64,000 nt of DNA from Catellatospora tritici (GCF_019083965.1 NZ_JAHRCY010000001.1:515077-579076), one strand, 5' to 3'. Shown: positions 42,400-51,236, counted from the stretch's first letter. Program-made: numbers and translations. Notes: generated by a model from the letters alone, not told the origin.

Positions 42400-44067
42400 T
42401 CATCGACCCGCGTCGCTCAGAGCCTTGGCCATGAAGGCGCGGCCGTCCTCGCCGCCGCCGTCACGCCACTCCTTGAGCACGACCTCCAGGTCCGACACCG
42501 GACGGCGACCACGGACGATGTCCTTGATCTTGTCCTCGGTCGGCTGCTTCACCTTCACGTAGCTCGCCGGCATCTCGAGCTTGATCCCGCGCCACGGGTC
42601 AACCTCGATGTGCTGGACAGAGGCATTCTCCCAGTTGATCAGATCGGTCACGTAGCTGGGAACCCGCGCGTCGAACTTGATCGTGGGAGCGGTACCGGCC
42701 AGGAAGCGGAACTGGTCCGCCTTCTCCTTGCCGAGCAGGTCGTTACCGGCCGGCCAGCCGTCTGCGCCCTTGGTGAAGTGCTTGCCGTCGACGCCGTACT
42801 CGATGAGCTCGAACTCCTTGGTGCCCAGCGGTGCGGCGATGAAGTTGAGCACGCGCAGGATCTCCTCGGTCTTCTCCTTGCCGAGGCCCTTCTTGACGAA
42901 GGTGAAGAAGATCGGGTCACCCGAGCCGTGCACCAGCGGCGTGCCGCCGTCGGCGGCGAAGAACGGCACCGGCTGCATGTTGAAGGCCGGAGTGACCTTC
43001 TGCTGCTCGGCCTGCACGCCGAGCCAGGCGCCCACGCCGTCCTGCACCATGACGATCTTGCCGCCGTTGAACAGCAGCTTGGCGTCGGCGCCCTTGCTGG
43101 CGATGACCTCCGGGTGGACCAGGCCGTCCTTGAAGACCTTGACCAGGAACTCCAGCGCGGCCTTGAACTCCTCGGTCTCGTACTTGAACTCGACCTTGCC
43201 GCCCTTGCTGCGCCAGCCCTCCTTCGCGCCCGGCACCCGGAAGATCATCTCTACCATGGCCTGGATGTCGTTGAAGGCCCACACGCCCTTGTCGGCGTTG
43301 GTGACCGCCTTGCCGAACGCGTACAGCTCGTCGGCGGTCTTCGGGACCGTCGCGCCGAGGGCGTCGGTGAGGTCCTTGCGGTAGAACAGCGCCCACGGGT
43401 AGGGACCGTCGGTCGGCCACGGCACGGCCATCAGGCGCTGGTTCCAGACCGCGTTGGACCAGGCCACCGTCGGCAGGTTCGCCAGCATCGCGTACGGCAG
43501 CGCCTTGTCCCCGGCCAGATGGTCGGTAAGGTCCTCGAACAGGGCCTTGACCGCGTCGGAGAAGTTGGGGATCTTGGGGATCTCCCAGCTCGGAATGCAC
43601 ACCACCTCCGGGACGTCACGGGCGCCCATGATGGTGTTGAGCTTGTCGGCGTAGGTGTTGCCGTCCTGGATGCCCGGGGTGACGATCGCGCCCAGTTCGG
43701 CGTTGATCGCGTCGACGTAGGCGTTCTGGCCGGGGCCCGCGGGCACGGTCCCCCAGTACGGCGTCATCGTGGTGATGGTGCTGCCGCGACCCGGCTTCTC
43801 GGTGATCGCGTCGACCAGGTTCGCCGGGTACTTGGTGAACCCGTTGGCGACCGGCGAGACGCCCTTGATGTCGGGCTGCACCAGGTCCAGTGGCTTGAAC
43901 TTGGGCAGGACGGCGGACAGCTTGTCGACCTCCGCCGCCGAACCGGTGTCGGCCGCCTTCTCGGTGCAGCCGGCCAGGGCGCCGCCACTTGCGGCAGCGA
44001 CCGCGCCCAACCCCACCAGGGTGAGGAAGGACCGTCGGTTCGCCGTGCCCGGGAGGGGGTGGTCCAC
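42400..44067 (-). CDS. Sugar ABC transporter substrate-binding lipoprotein
   Basis: A 555-residue extracytoplasmic binding protein of the long LplA type. The signal peptide contains a twin-arginine-like RRSFLTLVG and a lipobox LAGC (ASGGALAGC), so it is lipid-anchored. Mature domains show typical DVPEVVCIPSWEIPK and ALFYRKDLTDALG motifs. GTG 44067 is chosen with AAGGGAG upstream. It heads the operon with two permeases. The ligand is probably an oligosaccharide; the ROK operator upstream and xyloglucan genes nearby suggest plant cell wall sugars, but this is inference. Confidence 0.92.
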   Translation of the reverse strand: MDHPLPGTANRRSFLTLVGLGAVAAASGGALAGCTEKAADTGSAAEVDKLSAVLPKFKPLDLVQPDIKGVSPVANGFTKYPANLVDAITEKPGRGSTITTMTPYWGTVPAGPGQNAYVDAINAELGAIVTPGIQDGNTYADKLNTIMGARDVPEVVCIPSWEIPKIPNFSDAVKALFEDLTDHLAGDKALPYAMLANLPTVAWSNAVWNQRLMAVPWPTDGPYPWALFYRKDLTDALGATVPKTADELYAFGKAVTNADKGVWAFNDIQAMVEMIFRVPGAKEGWRSKGGKVEFKYETEEFKAALEFLVKVFKDGLVHPEVIASKGADAKLLFNGGKIVMVQDGVGAWLGVQAEQQKVTPAFNMQPVPFFAADGGTPLVHGSGDPIFFTFVKKGLGKEKTEEILRVLNFIAAPLGTKEFELIEYGVDGKHFTKGADGWPAGNDLLGKEKADQFRFLAGTAPTIKFDARVPSYVTDLINWENASVQHIEVDPWRGIKLEMPASYVKVKQPTEDKIKDIVRGRRPVSDLEVVLKEWRDGGGEDGRAFMAKALSDAGR

Positions 44068-44133
44068 GGCGTGCTCCCTTCGTCGAAATAATTCAGGATC
44101 AGGGGAAAGTCGCCCCACTGGGCTCGGGGCGGG

Positions 44134-44164
44134 CTATATTTAGTTCGTCTGACGACTAAACAAA
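44134..44164. promoter_or_regulatory. ROK-type operator between transporter and rok gene
   Basis: TTTAGT (44139-44144) and ACTAAA (44155-44160) form an inverted repeat in an AT-rich island, flanked by CAAATTAG. The outer arms recur at 35430-35460 near GH31. It likely controls the transporter operon and the regulator. Confidence 0.7.
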
Positions 44165-44190
44165 TTAGCGGAAGGTGGTAGCCCCCACAA

Positions 44191-44204
44191 GGGAGCGCTT
44201 CCAT
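44191..44204. promoter_or_regulatory. CebR-like operator (LacI family)
   Basis: GGGAGCGCTTCCAT shares its core with the boxes at 51204-51219 and 59126-59141. CebR of Streptomyces binds TGGGAGCGCTCCCA to control cellulose genes. Here it lies upstream of the rok gene, close to the ROK operator. Confidence 0.65.
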
Positions 44205-44271
44205 ACGGGCGGCGAAGGCCGGTCATACGGCATGATGGTGCGATCACCGCAGCGAGCTCCGGAGGGCGCAC

Positions 44272-45492
44272 GTGATCACGATGCAGCGGGGGCCGCAGCC
44301 GGCGGACTTCGCCGACGTCAGAGCCACCAACCTCGCCGTCGTGCTGCGCTACGTGCGCGGCAACGCGCCCTGCTCCCGTGCTGAAATAGCCGCTGCCACC
44401 GGCTTGAACAAGGCCACGGTCTCCAGCCTCGTCGCCGACCTGATCGACCGGCGGCTGCTGCGGGAGACGGGCTTGACCGAGCACCGCATCGGCCGCCCGG
44501 CCACCATGCTGATGCTCGATGGCTCACCTTACGCCGCGATCGGCATCGAAGTGAATGCCGACTACCTGACCGCGGTAGCCGTCGACCTGGCCGGGACGCA
44601 GGTGCTGTCCTGGCGCCGGTCGTTCGCGGGCCTGGCCGCCAGCCCCGCCCAGGCCGCCACCGCCATCGCCGCGCTGGGTCGCCGGGCCGTCAACCGCGTG
44701 GTCAAGGACGGCCGCCGCGTGCTCGGGCTGACCGTCGGCGTGCCCGGCCTGGTCGACCCGAACGGCGTGGTCACCCTCGCCCCCAACCTGGGCTGGCGCG
44801 ACGTCAACCTGCGCGGCGCGCTCACCCGCGCGCTCGGCGATCCCGACTTCCCGGTGGGCGTCGACAACGACGCCAACCTCGCCGTCCTCGCCGAGTCGCG
44901 GTACGGCGCCCACGCCGGCACCCGCAACCTGGTCTACCTGACCGGCGAGGTCGGCATCGGCGCCGGGATCATCGTCGACGGCCGCCTGCTGCGCGGGCAC
45001 CGTGGCTTCCCGGGCGAGATCGGGCACATCACCATCGACCCCAGCGGCCCGCGCTGTCGCTGCGGGCGGCGCGGCTGCCTGGAGGCCGTGGCCGGGATCG
45101 CCGCCATCGTGTCCCGGGTCATCCCCGAGGCCACCAGCGACGGCGAGCTCACCGACCTACAGCCCGAGATCGACGAGGTGGTCCGCCGCGCCCGCGCCGC
45201 CGACCCCGCCGCGCTGCACGCCCTCACCGAGGTCGGCCATGGCCTGGGCCAGGGCGTCTCCATCCTGGCCGACCTCCTCGACCCCGAGGTGATCGTCCTG
45301 GGCGGCTACTTCGTCCCGCTCTCGCCCTGGCTCCTCCCGGCCGTCGACGCCGAGCTCGCCTCCCGGCGTATCGCCCCCGACCTGGGCGGCCCGCAGGTCT
45401 CGGCCTCCATCCTCGACCACGGTGCCGCCGCCACCGGTGGCGCCGCCACCGTCCTCGACCACGTCGACGAGGGCCACCTCCCCACCCCCTGA
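44272..45492 (+). CDS. ROK family transcriptional repressor
   Basis: A 406-residue ROK protein. It has an N-terminal winged helix (ATNLAVVLRYVRGNAPCSRAEIAAATGLNKATVSSLVADLIDR) and a C-terminal kinase-like domain with the zinc motif CRCGRRGCLEAV, GHRGFPGEIGH and the DNDANLAVLAE sugar site. Similar to XylR/NagC-type repressors that respond to a sugar. GTG at 44272 after GGAGGG. It is divergent from the transporter operon and probably represses it and itself, and, by operator similarity, the GH31-xylB genes. Confidence 0.92.
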   Translation: MITMQRGPQPADFADVRATNLAVVLRYVRGNAPCSRAEIAAATGLNKATVSSLVADLIDRRLLRETGLTEHRIGRPATMLMLDGSPYAAIGIEVNADYLTAVAVDLAGTQVLSWRRSFAGLAASPAQAATAIAALGRRAVNRVVKDGRRVLGLTVGVPGLVDPNGVVTLAPNLGWRDVNLRGALTRALGDPDFPVGVDNDANLAVLAESRYGAHAGTRNLVYLTGEVGIGAGIIVDGRLLRGHRGFPGEIGHITIDPSGPRCRCGRRGCLEAVAGIAAIVSRVIPEATSDGELTDLQPEIDEVVRRARAADPAALHALTEVGHGLGQGVSILADLLDPEVIVLGGYFVPLSPWLLPAVDAELASRRIAPDLGGPQVSASILDHGAAATGGAATVLDHVDEGHLPTP

Positions 45493-45513
45493 CCCGCCCC
45501 GCCCCGCCCCCTT

Positions 45514-45594
45514 CAAGATCACTCAACTTGCCGGGCAATCGGGGAAAAGTGCCCCCAAGATTCGCCCGATTGCCTGGCAACTTGAACGATCTTG
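45514..45594. repeat. Long inverted repeat CAAGATC...GATCTTG
   Basis: The left arm (45514-45542, CAAGATC then ACTTGCCGGGCAATCGGGG) and the right arm (ending GATCTTG at 45594, with CGATTGCCTGGCAACTTG) pair with few mismatches. A distinct sequence from copies A-E, though it also contains GGGGAAAA. Part of the repeat-filled 365-bp gap 45493-45857. Confidence 0.7.
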
Positions 45595-45609
45595 GTCCAC
45601 GAAGGTGGC

Positions 45610-45680
45610 TGCGGTTTCGGGGAAAATGCTGGGCCGGAAATTCTGGTCGGCTTTGCGGTGATTTCCCGAAACTGCGCGAA
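45610..45680. repeat. Dispersed palindrome, copy E
   Basis: GCGGTTTCGGGGAAAATGC (45611 on) and TTTCCCGAAACTGCGCGAA (to 45680), a diverged copy of the element at 1641-1703. Confidence 0.75.
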
Positions 45681-45758
45681 ACCATCCGGGGTGCGCGACG
45701 GGTCAGGCCGGTCCCTGCGCGAAACCATCCGGGGTGCGCGGCGGGTCAGGCCGGTCTC
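45673..45758. repeat. 43-bp direct tandem repeat
   Basis: TGCGCGAAACCATCCGGGGT starts at 45673 and again at 45716, giving two 43-bp units with a few substitutions and a third stub TGCGAAAG at 45760. It overlaps the right end of palindrome copy E. Confidence 0.85.
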
Positions 45759-45857
45759 CGTGCGAAAGACGGGGGCGGATGGGGCGGTGCGGGTGGGGTG
45801 GCGGGTCGTTGGAGAAGGTGTAAATCGGAAATAAACCGTTAATGGAGTGCGGCGGAC

Positions 45858-46874
45858 ATGGACATCGAGCGGCCGATCTTCGTTGTGGGCTGCCCCCGCT
45901 CCGGGACCACGATGCTGCAGCTCATGCTGCACGCCCACCCCCGGATCGCGATCCCGCCGGAGACCCGGTTCGTACTCAAGGCGTACGCCGACCGCCAGCG
46001 CCACGGCGACCTGCGCGACCCCGCCAACCGCCGTCGCCTGGCCGAGTGGATCACCACGGGCAGGACCGCCTTCGCCGACCTCGGCCTCGACCCCGCCACC
46101 ACGATCGAGAAGATCATCGCCGCGGGGCCGACCCTGGGCAGCGCGCTGGGCACCGTCTTCCGCGCGTACGCCGAGCGCTTCGGCAAGCCCCGGTGGGGTG
46201 ACAAGCGGCCCGCGTACCTGAACAACCTGGACGTGGTGCGGCGGCTCTTCCCGACCGCGCAGATCGTCAACATCGTGCGCGACGGCCGCGACTGCGTCGC
46301 CTCGATCCGCGAGACCCCCTGGTACGACAAGGACATCTGCCAGGCGATCTCCGACTGGGCGCGGGCCATGGACAGTTCGGCGCGGGCCCGGCGCGTCCTG
46401 CCCGCCGACTCCTATCACGAGCTGCGCTACGAACAGCTGGTCGCCGAGCCGGAGGCGGTGTTGACGGGGCTGTGCGCGTTCCTGGGCGAGCAGTACGACC
46501 CGGCGATGGCCGAACCCGCCCGCGTCGCCGAGGTGGCCGTGCCCAGCCGCAAGAGCTGGCACCGGCTCACCCATGAACCGGTGACCAGTCAGCGCGTCGG
46601 CAGTTGGCGCGAGCGCCTGCAGCCGTGGGAGATCGCGCTGTGCGAGTCGGTGGCCGGGCGGCAGCTGGCCGCGCAGGGCTACCAGCTGTCGGTGGGCATC
46701 CCGTCGGTATGGCACGGACCCGCGCTGAAACACCGGCTGCACTACCCGCTGCACGACGCACCACGATGGACGCTGCCCGTCCGTCGCGGGGTCGCCGAGC
46801 TGCGCGAACGCTTCGCCGAACCGGAGGCGTTGGCATATCAGGCCGCGACCGGGCCGCAGGTCCCTTCTCGATGA
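45858..46874 (+). CDS. Sulfotransferase
   Basis: A 338-residue PAPS-dependent sulfotransferase. The 5'-phosphosulfate loop is VVGCPRSGTTMLQLML (residues 9-24) and the 3'-phosphate site is IVNIVRDGRDCVASIRE (about 136-152). Cytoplasmic, with no signal peptide. The acceptor is unknown; actinobacterial members modify lipids or glycoconjugates. ATG at 45858. It stands alone between the ROK and GH3 genes with no evident functional tie to either. Confidence 0.9.
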   Translation: MDIERPIFVVGCPRSGTTMLQLMLHAHPRIAIPPETRFVLKAYADRQRHGDLRDPANRRRLAEWITTGRTAFADLGLDPATTIEKIIAAGPTLGSALGTVFRAYAERFGKPRWGDKRPAYLNNLDVVRRLFPTAQIVNIVRDGRDCVASIRETPWYDKDICQAISDWARAMDSSARARRVLPADSYHELRYEQLVAEPEAVLTGLCAFLGEQYDPAMAEPARVAEVAVPSRKSWHRLTHEPVTSQRVGSWRERLQPWEIALCESVAGRQLAAQGYQLSVGIPSVWHGPALKHRLHYPLHDAPRWTLPVRRGVAELRERFAEPEALAYQAATGPQVPSR

Positions 46875-46982
46875 AGGTCGCGGCCGGGCACTTGACGCCA
46901 CCGCCGCCCGCGCGGTAAACCTCAAGGACTCTGTTCGAAACATCTAGGCAATCGTCTCGGGCAGGGTTTCTTTCGCACCATC

Positions 46983-47068
46983 GTCGAAGCGCTTCGACAT
47001 CCTCCGCCGGACATCGTGCCCGCCTCCACCGGGACCGAGGTCCACCGGGCACGTCGAAGCGCTTCGAC
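46983..47068. promoter_or_regulatory. Two perfect GTCGAAGCGCTTCGAC operators upstream of GH3
   Basis: The 16-bp palindrome occurs at 46983-46998 and 47053-47068, 70 bp apart centre to centre (near seven helical turns). The CG-centred form is that of LacI-family operators, and a LacI gene follows GH3. They occupy the 308-bp gap 46875-47182, which holds no gene. Confidence 0.85.
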
Positions 47069-47182
47069 AGCGCAGGACCGACGCTCCGCCGCTCCACGCG
47101 ACCCGATCGCTCCACCGGTGGCCACCCCTCCCGGCCACCGGAAACGCAATTTCCGACCGTCCGCCCAGACGAAGGAAAGACC

Positions 47183-50050
47183 ATGAACTTCCGCGACCCG
47201 CGGCTACCCCTGCCCGAACGCGTCGCCGACCTGCGGCGACAGCTGTCCCTGGCCGAGCGGATCAGCCTGCTGCACCAGCACCAGCCCCCGATCGCCCGCC
47301 TGGGCGTCGGCGGGTTCCGCACCGGCACCGAAGCCCTGCACGGCCTGGCCTGGCTCGGCGAGGCCACCGTCTTCCCCCAGGCCGTGGGCCTGGGCGCCAG
47401 CTGGGATCCCGACCTGGTCCGCCGCGTCGGCGCGGCCGTCGGCGACGAGGTGCGCGCCAGCCACCACAAGGACCCGTCCCGCGCCGGGCTCAACGTGTGG
47501 GCGCCGGTGGTCAACCCGCTGCGCGACCCGCGCTGGGGCCGCAACGAGGAGGGCTACAGCGAGGACGCCTGGCTGACCGGGCTGCTCGGGCAGGCGTACG
47601 CGCAGGGCCTGCGCGGCGACCACCCGACGCTGCTCAAGACCGCCCCGACGCTCAAGCACTTCCTCGGCTACAACAACGAGAACGATCGCTGTACCAGCAG
47701 CAGCAACCTCGGACCGCGCGTGTTGCACGAGTACGAGCTGCCCGCGTACCGCCCGGCGCTGGCCAGTGGCGCGGCGGTGGCGGTGATGGCGTCGTACAAC
47801 CTGGTCAACGGTCGTCCCGCGCACGTCACCCCGCTCATCAACGACGAGCTGCGGTCGTGGACCGAGGACGAGATCCTGCTGGTCTCCGACGCGTACGCGC
47901 CGAGCAACCTGGCCGACCCGGCCCAGCAGGCCTACTTCCCCGACCACGCGACCAGTCACGCGGCCGCGCTGCGGGCCGGGGTGGACAGCTTCACCGACGC
48001 CGACGACCACTCGCATGTCACCGTCGAGCGCATCACCGAGGCGCTGGAGCGCGGCCTGATCACCGAGGCCGACATCGACCGGGCCGTGGACCGGGCGCTG
48101 ACGATCCGGATGCGGCTGGGCGAGTTCGACCCGGCCGAGACCAACCCGTTCGCCCAGACCACCCCGGACACCATCAACAATCCGGCGCATCGGCAGCTGG
48201 CCCGTGAGGCCGCGCGCCGGTCGATGGTGTTGCTCAAGCAGGAGTGCCAGTTGCTGCCGCTGAGTGCGGAGAGCGTCGGCCGGGTCGCGGTGATCGGGCC
48301 GCTGGGCGACCAGATCATGACCGACTGGTACAGCGGCACCCTCCCCTACCGGGTTACGGCGCGCGACGGGCTGGTCGCACGACTTGGCGCGGACCGGGTC
48401 GACTTCGTCGAGGGCGCCGACCGGATCGTGCTGGCCCTGGCCGACGGCGGCTACCTGGTCGCAGGCGAGACCTCGGGCGCGCTGACCCGGGCCGAGGCGG
48501 ACCCGCACGGCTTCGACGTCTTCGACTGGGGCAGCCACCCCGGCCGGGGCGGGCATCCGGGCAGCGTGCTGGCGCTGCGGGCGGTCGCCAACGGCGCCCA
48601 CGTGACGGTACGCGAAAACGTCCTGGTCAATGACGCCCCCGGCCCCAACGGCTGGGACGTGCACGAGACGTTCCGCCTGGTCGAGCACGCCGACGGCACC
48701 CTGTCCCTGCACCACGAGCTGTCCCGGTCGTACCTGACGTTCGGCGCGGACGGCACCGCCGTGGTCGGTGCCGACGCCGAGCACGCCGCCCGGGTGCTGC
48801 CCGAGCTGCGCCGCAGCGGTGCCGAGCAGGCGGCGCTGGTGGCCGCCGAGGCCGACGCGGTGATCGTGGTGCTGGGCAACCACCCGCTGGTCAACGGCCG
48901 CGAGACCGAGGACCGGGAGAACCTGTTCCTGCCCCCGGCCGCCGAGGCCCTGCTGCGCGCGGTGTACGCCGCCAACCAGCACACCGCCCTGGTGCTGACC
49001 AGCAGCTACCCGTACGCGATCACCTGGGCCGACGTGCACCTGCCCGCGATCATCTGGAGCAGCCACGGCGGCCAGGAGTTCGGGCACGCGCTGGCCGACG
49101 TGCTCTTCGGCGACGAGGACCCGGCCGGGCGACTGCCGCAGACCTGGTACCGCAGCCACTGCGAGCTGCCGGACCTGTTCGACTACGACATCATCACCAA
49201 CGACGCCACCTACCTGTACTACCGCGGCACTCCGCTCTACCCACTCGGCCACGGCCTGAGCTGGGCCGAGTTCGAGTACGGCGCGGTCAGCCTGCACCAG
49301 GACGACGAGACCGCCGACACGGTCGAGCCGGACGCGGTGATCAGCGTGCGGGTGGAGGTCGCCAACGTCGGCGAGCGGCCCGGCGAGGAGGTGGTGCAGC
49401 TCTACACGCACCAGCAGCGCTCGCGGGTGAAGCAGCCGCTGCGGCAGCTGCGCGGGTTCGCCCGGGTGCGACTGGCGCCGGGCGAGCGGGCGGTGGTCGA
49501 GATCCCGCTGCGCGTGTCGGAGTTGGCGTTCTGGGACGTCACCACCGGTCGCCCGGTCGTGGAGGCGGCCCGGCACAAGGTGATGGTGGGCCGTTCGGCC
49601 ACCGACATCCGCGGCTGCGCGACGCTGACCGTACGCGGCGAACGGATCGGACCGCGACGCCCGCGCCCGGTAGACGGCGGTGCCGCGGCGCTGCGCGCGG
49701 TCGACCACGACGAGGCCTGCGGCATCGCGCTGGTGGACACCTCGCCCGAGCGCGGCGACTCGATCAGCGCGGTGCACGCGGGCGGCTGGGTGGCGTTCGG
49801 GCCCACCGACCTGTCCGGCCGCACCGGTGTCGCGGTCGGTGTGGCCGGTGCGCCCGGCCGGGTGGTGCTGCGCGCCGACGACCCGCTCGACGGCCAGGTG
49901 CTGGCCGAGGTGGTCGCACCGGGCTCCGACCGGTACGCATACGCCCCGCTGGCCAGTACGCTGACTGCCCCGGCGCAGGCTGGCCCGGTCGATCTCTACC
50001 TGGTCTGCGACGCACCGGGCATCATCGTGGACGAGCTCCGGTTCTCGTGA
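47183..50050 (+). CDS. GH3 beta-glycosidase with inserted domain and CBM6-like tail
   Basis: A 955-residue GH3 enzyme without signal peptide. The TIM barrel has NVWAPVVNPLRDPRWGRNEEGYSED and nucleophile Asp in LLVSDAYAPSN. The second domain (MVLLKQECQLLPLS... ) is interrupted at about residues 395-530 by a beta-rich insert (LALADGGYLVAGETSG... SRSYLTFGADG, fascin/trefoil-like). The domain resumes at VIVVLGNHPLVNGRETEDRENL, then a fibronectin-III-like domain and a CBM6-like domain (about 830-955). It is likely a beta-xylosidase or beta-glucosidase on oligosaccharides. ATG 47183 after GAAGGAAAG. LacI operators upstream. Confidence 0.9.
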   Translation: MNFRDPRLPLPERVADLRRQLSLAERISLLHQHQPPIARLGVGGFRTGTEALHGLAWLGEATVFPQAVGLGASWDPDLVRRVGAAVGDEVRASHHKDPSRAGLNVWAPVVNPLRDPRWGRNEEGYSEDAWLTGLLGQAYAQGLRGDHPTLLKTAPTLKHFLGYNNENDRCTSSSNLGPRVLHEYELPAYRPALASGAAVAVMASYNLVNGRPAHVTPLINDELRSWTEDEILLVSDAYAPSNLADPAQQAYFPDHATSHAAALRAGVDSFTDADDHSHVTVERITEALERGLITEADIDRAVDRALTIRMRLGEFDPAETNPFAQTTPDTINNPAHRQLAREAARRSMVLLKQECQLLPLSAESVGRVAVIGPLGDQIMTDWYSGTLPYRVTARDGLVARLGADRVDFVEGADRIVLALADGGYLVAGETSGALTRAEADPHGFDVFDWGSHPGRGGHPGSVLALRAVANGAHVTVRENVLVNDAPGPNGWDVHETFRLVEHADGTLSLHHELSRSYLTFGADGTAVVGADAEHAARVLPELRRSGAEQAALVAAEADAVIVVLGNHPLVNGRETEDRENLFLPPAAEALLRAVYAANQHTALVLTSSYPYAITWADVHLPAIIWSSHGGQEFGHALADVLFGDEDPAGRLPQTWYRSHCELPDLFDYDIITNDATYLYYRGTPLYPLGHGLSWAEFEYGAVSLHQDDETADTVEPDAVISVRVEVANVGERPGEEVVQLYTHQQRSRVKQPLRQLRGFARVRLAPGERAVVEIPLRVSELAFWDVTTGRPVVEAARHKVMVGRSATDIRGCATLTVRGERIGPRRPRPVDGGAAALRAVDHDEACGIALVDTSPERGDSISAVHAGGWVAFGPTDLSGRTGVAVGVAGAPGRVVLRADDPLDGQVLAEVVAPGSDRYAYAPLASTLTAPAQAGPVDLYLVCDAPGIIVDELRFS

Positions 50051-50105
50051 GCGGGCTTTGGGCATGACAACGAGCAGCACCGGACGGACCGAGGGTGGGG
50101 AGGCG

Positions 50106-51152
50106 ATGCGGAGGATGGCCAGTCGGCGCCCCACGCAACGCGACAGCGTGGTGACCATCGCCGACGTGGCCAGGCACGCGGGCGTGTCGACGAGCACGGT
50201 GTCGTACGTGCTCAGCGGCAAGCGGGCCATCTCCGCCACCACCAGTGCCCGGGTGCACGCCAGCATCCGGGCGCTGGGCTTCCACCCGCACGCGGGTGCC
50301 CGTTCCCTGGCCAGCAAGCGTGCCAGCGTGATCGCGCTGGTGCTGCCGCTGCGCCAGGGCATGCACCTGCCGGTGCTGATGCAGTTCGCCACCGCGGTGG
50401 TGACCAGCGCCCGCACGTATCACCACGACGTGCTGCTGGTCACCGCCGACGAGGGCCCGGCCGGGCTGCGCCGGGTGGCGGCCGGGGCGCTGGTCGACGG
50501 GCTGGTGCTGATGGACGTGGAGATGCACGATCCGCGCGTGCCGACGCTGCGTGAGCTGGAGCGGCCCAGCGTCCTGATCGGCCTGCCCGCCGACTCGGCC
50601 GGGCTGACCTGTGTGGACCTGGACTTCCACGCCGCCGGGGCGGTCTGCGTGGAGCACCTGGCCGCGCTCGGGCACCGCGAGATCGCGCTGCTGGGCGCCC
50701 CGCGCGTGGTGTACGAGCGCGACACCGGCTACGCCCACCGCACCCGCGACGGCTTCGTCGACGCCGCGCGGCGGCTGGGGCTGACCGCGCACGCGCAGCC
50801 GTGCGAGGAGCACCCGGATGCGGTCACCGCCGAGGTGACCGCGCTGCTGGACCGGCACCCCAGGCTGACCGGCCTGGTGGTGCACAACGAGGCGGCGGTG
50901 ACGCACGTGCTGAACACGCTGCGGGCGCTGGGCCGCCGGGTGCCCGAGGACATCTCGGTGGTGGCGATCTGCCCGGACGAGCTGGCCGAGCGGTGCTCGC
51001 CGACGCTGAGTTCGGTGCAGATCCCGGCCGAGGATGTCGGCCGCCAGGCGGTGGACCTGTTGATGCGCAAGATGGACGCCGAATCGGTGCCGGACGCGAC
51101 CCTGCTGTCGCCCGCGCTCACGGCCCGTACCAGCACCGCTGCGCGGACGTGA
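50106..51152 (+). CDS. LacI family transcriptional regulator
   Basis: A 348-residue LacI/GalR protein. The helix-turn-helix is VVTIADVARHAGVSTSTVSYVLSGKRAIS with hinge RSLASKRASVIALVLP, then a periplasmic-binding-fold effector domain. The ATG at 50106 follows GGGGAGGCG; one more ATG nine bases on is possible. It lies 55 bp after GH3, probably co-transcribed, and is a candidate to bind the GTCGAAGCGCTTCGAC pair upstream of GH3, the CebR-like boxes, or both. Confidence 0.92.
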   Translation: MRRMASRRPTQRDSVVTIADVARHAGVSTSTVSYVLSGKRAISATTSARVHASIRALGFHPHAGARSLASKRASVIALVLPLRQGMHLPVLMQFATAVVTSARTYHHDVLLVTADEGPAGLRRVAAGALVDGLVLMDVEMHDPRVPTLRELERPSVLIGLPADSAGLTCVDLDFHAAGAVCVEHLAALGHREIALLGAPRVVYERDTGYAHRTRDGFVDAARRLGLTAHAQPCEEHPDAVTAEVTALLDRHPRLTGLVVHNEAAVTHVLNTLRALGRRVPEDISVVAICPDELAERCSPTLSSVQIPAEDVGRQAVDLLMRKMDAESVPDATLLSPALTARTSTAART

Positions 51153-51198
51153 AATCGGGGCTTTACGTGACGGCAATGGCGGGGTTAAATCGGAGGCA

Positions 51199-51226
51199 CA
51201 TCGATGGGAGCGCTTCCATCGATGTG
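51199..51226. promoter_or_regulatory. CebR-like operator upstream of GH9 cellulase
   Basis: The core ATGGGAGCGCTTCCAT (51204-51219) is extended by ACATC and GATGT arms into a near-perfect 28-bp palindrome. It sits 47 bp after the LacI stop and 140 bp before the cellulase. Confidence 0.82.
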
Positions 51227-51236
51227 TACACATTGA

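Noticed and set aside
47204..50416. Open frame of about 1070 codons opposite GH3 and the LacI start
   Set aside because: Antisense to GH3 motifs; no domain recognisable; composition typical of shadow frames.
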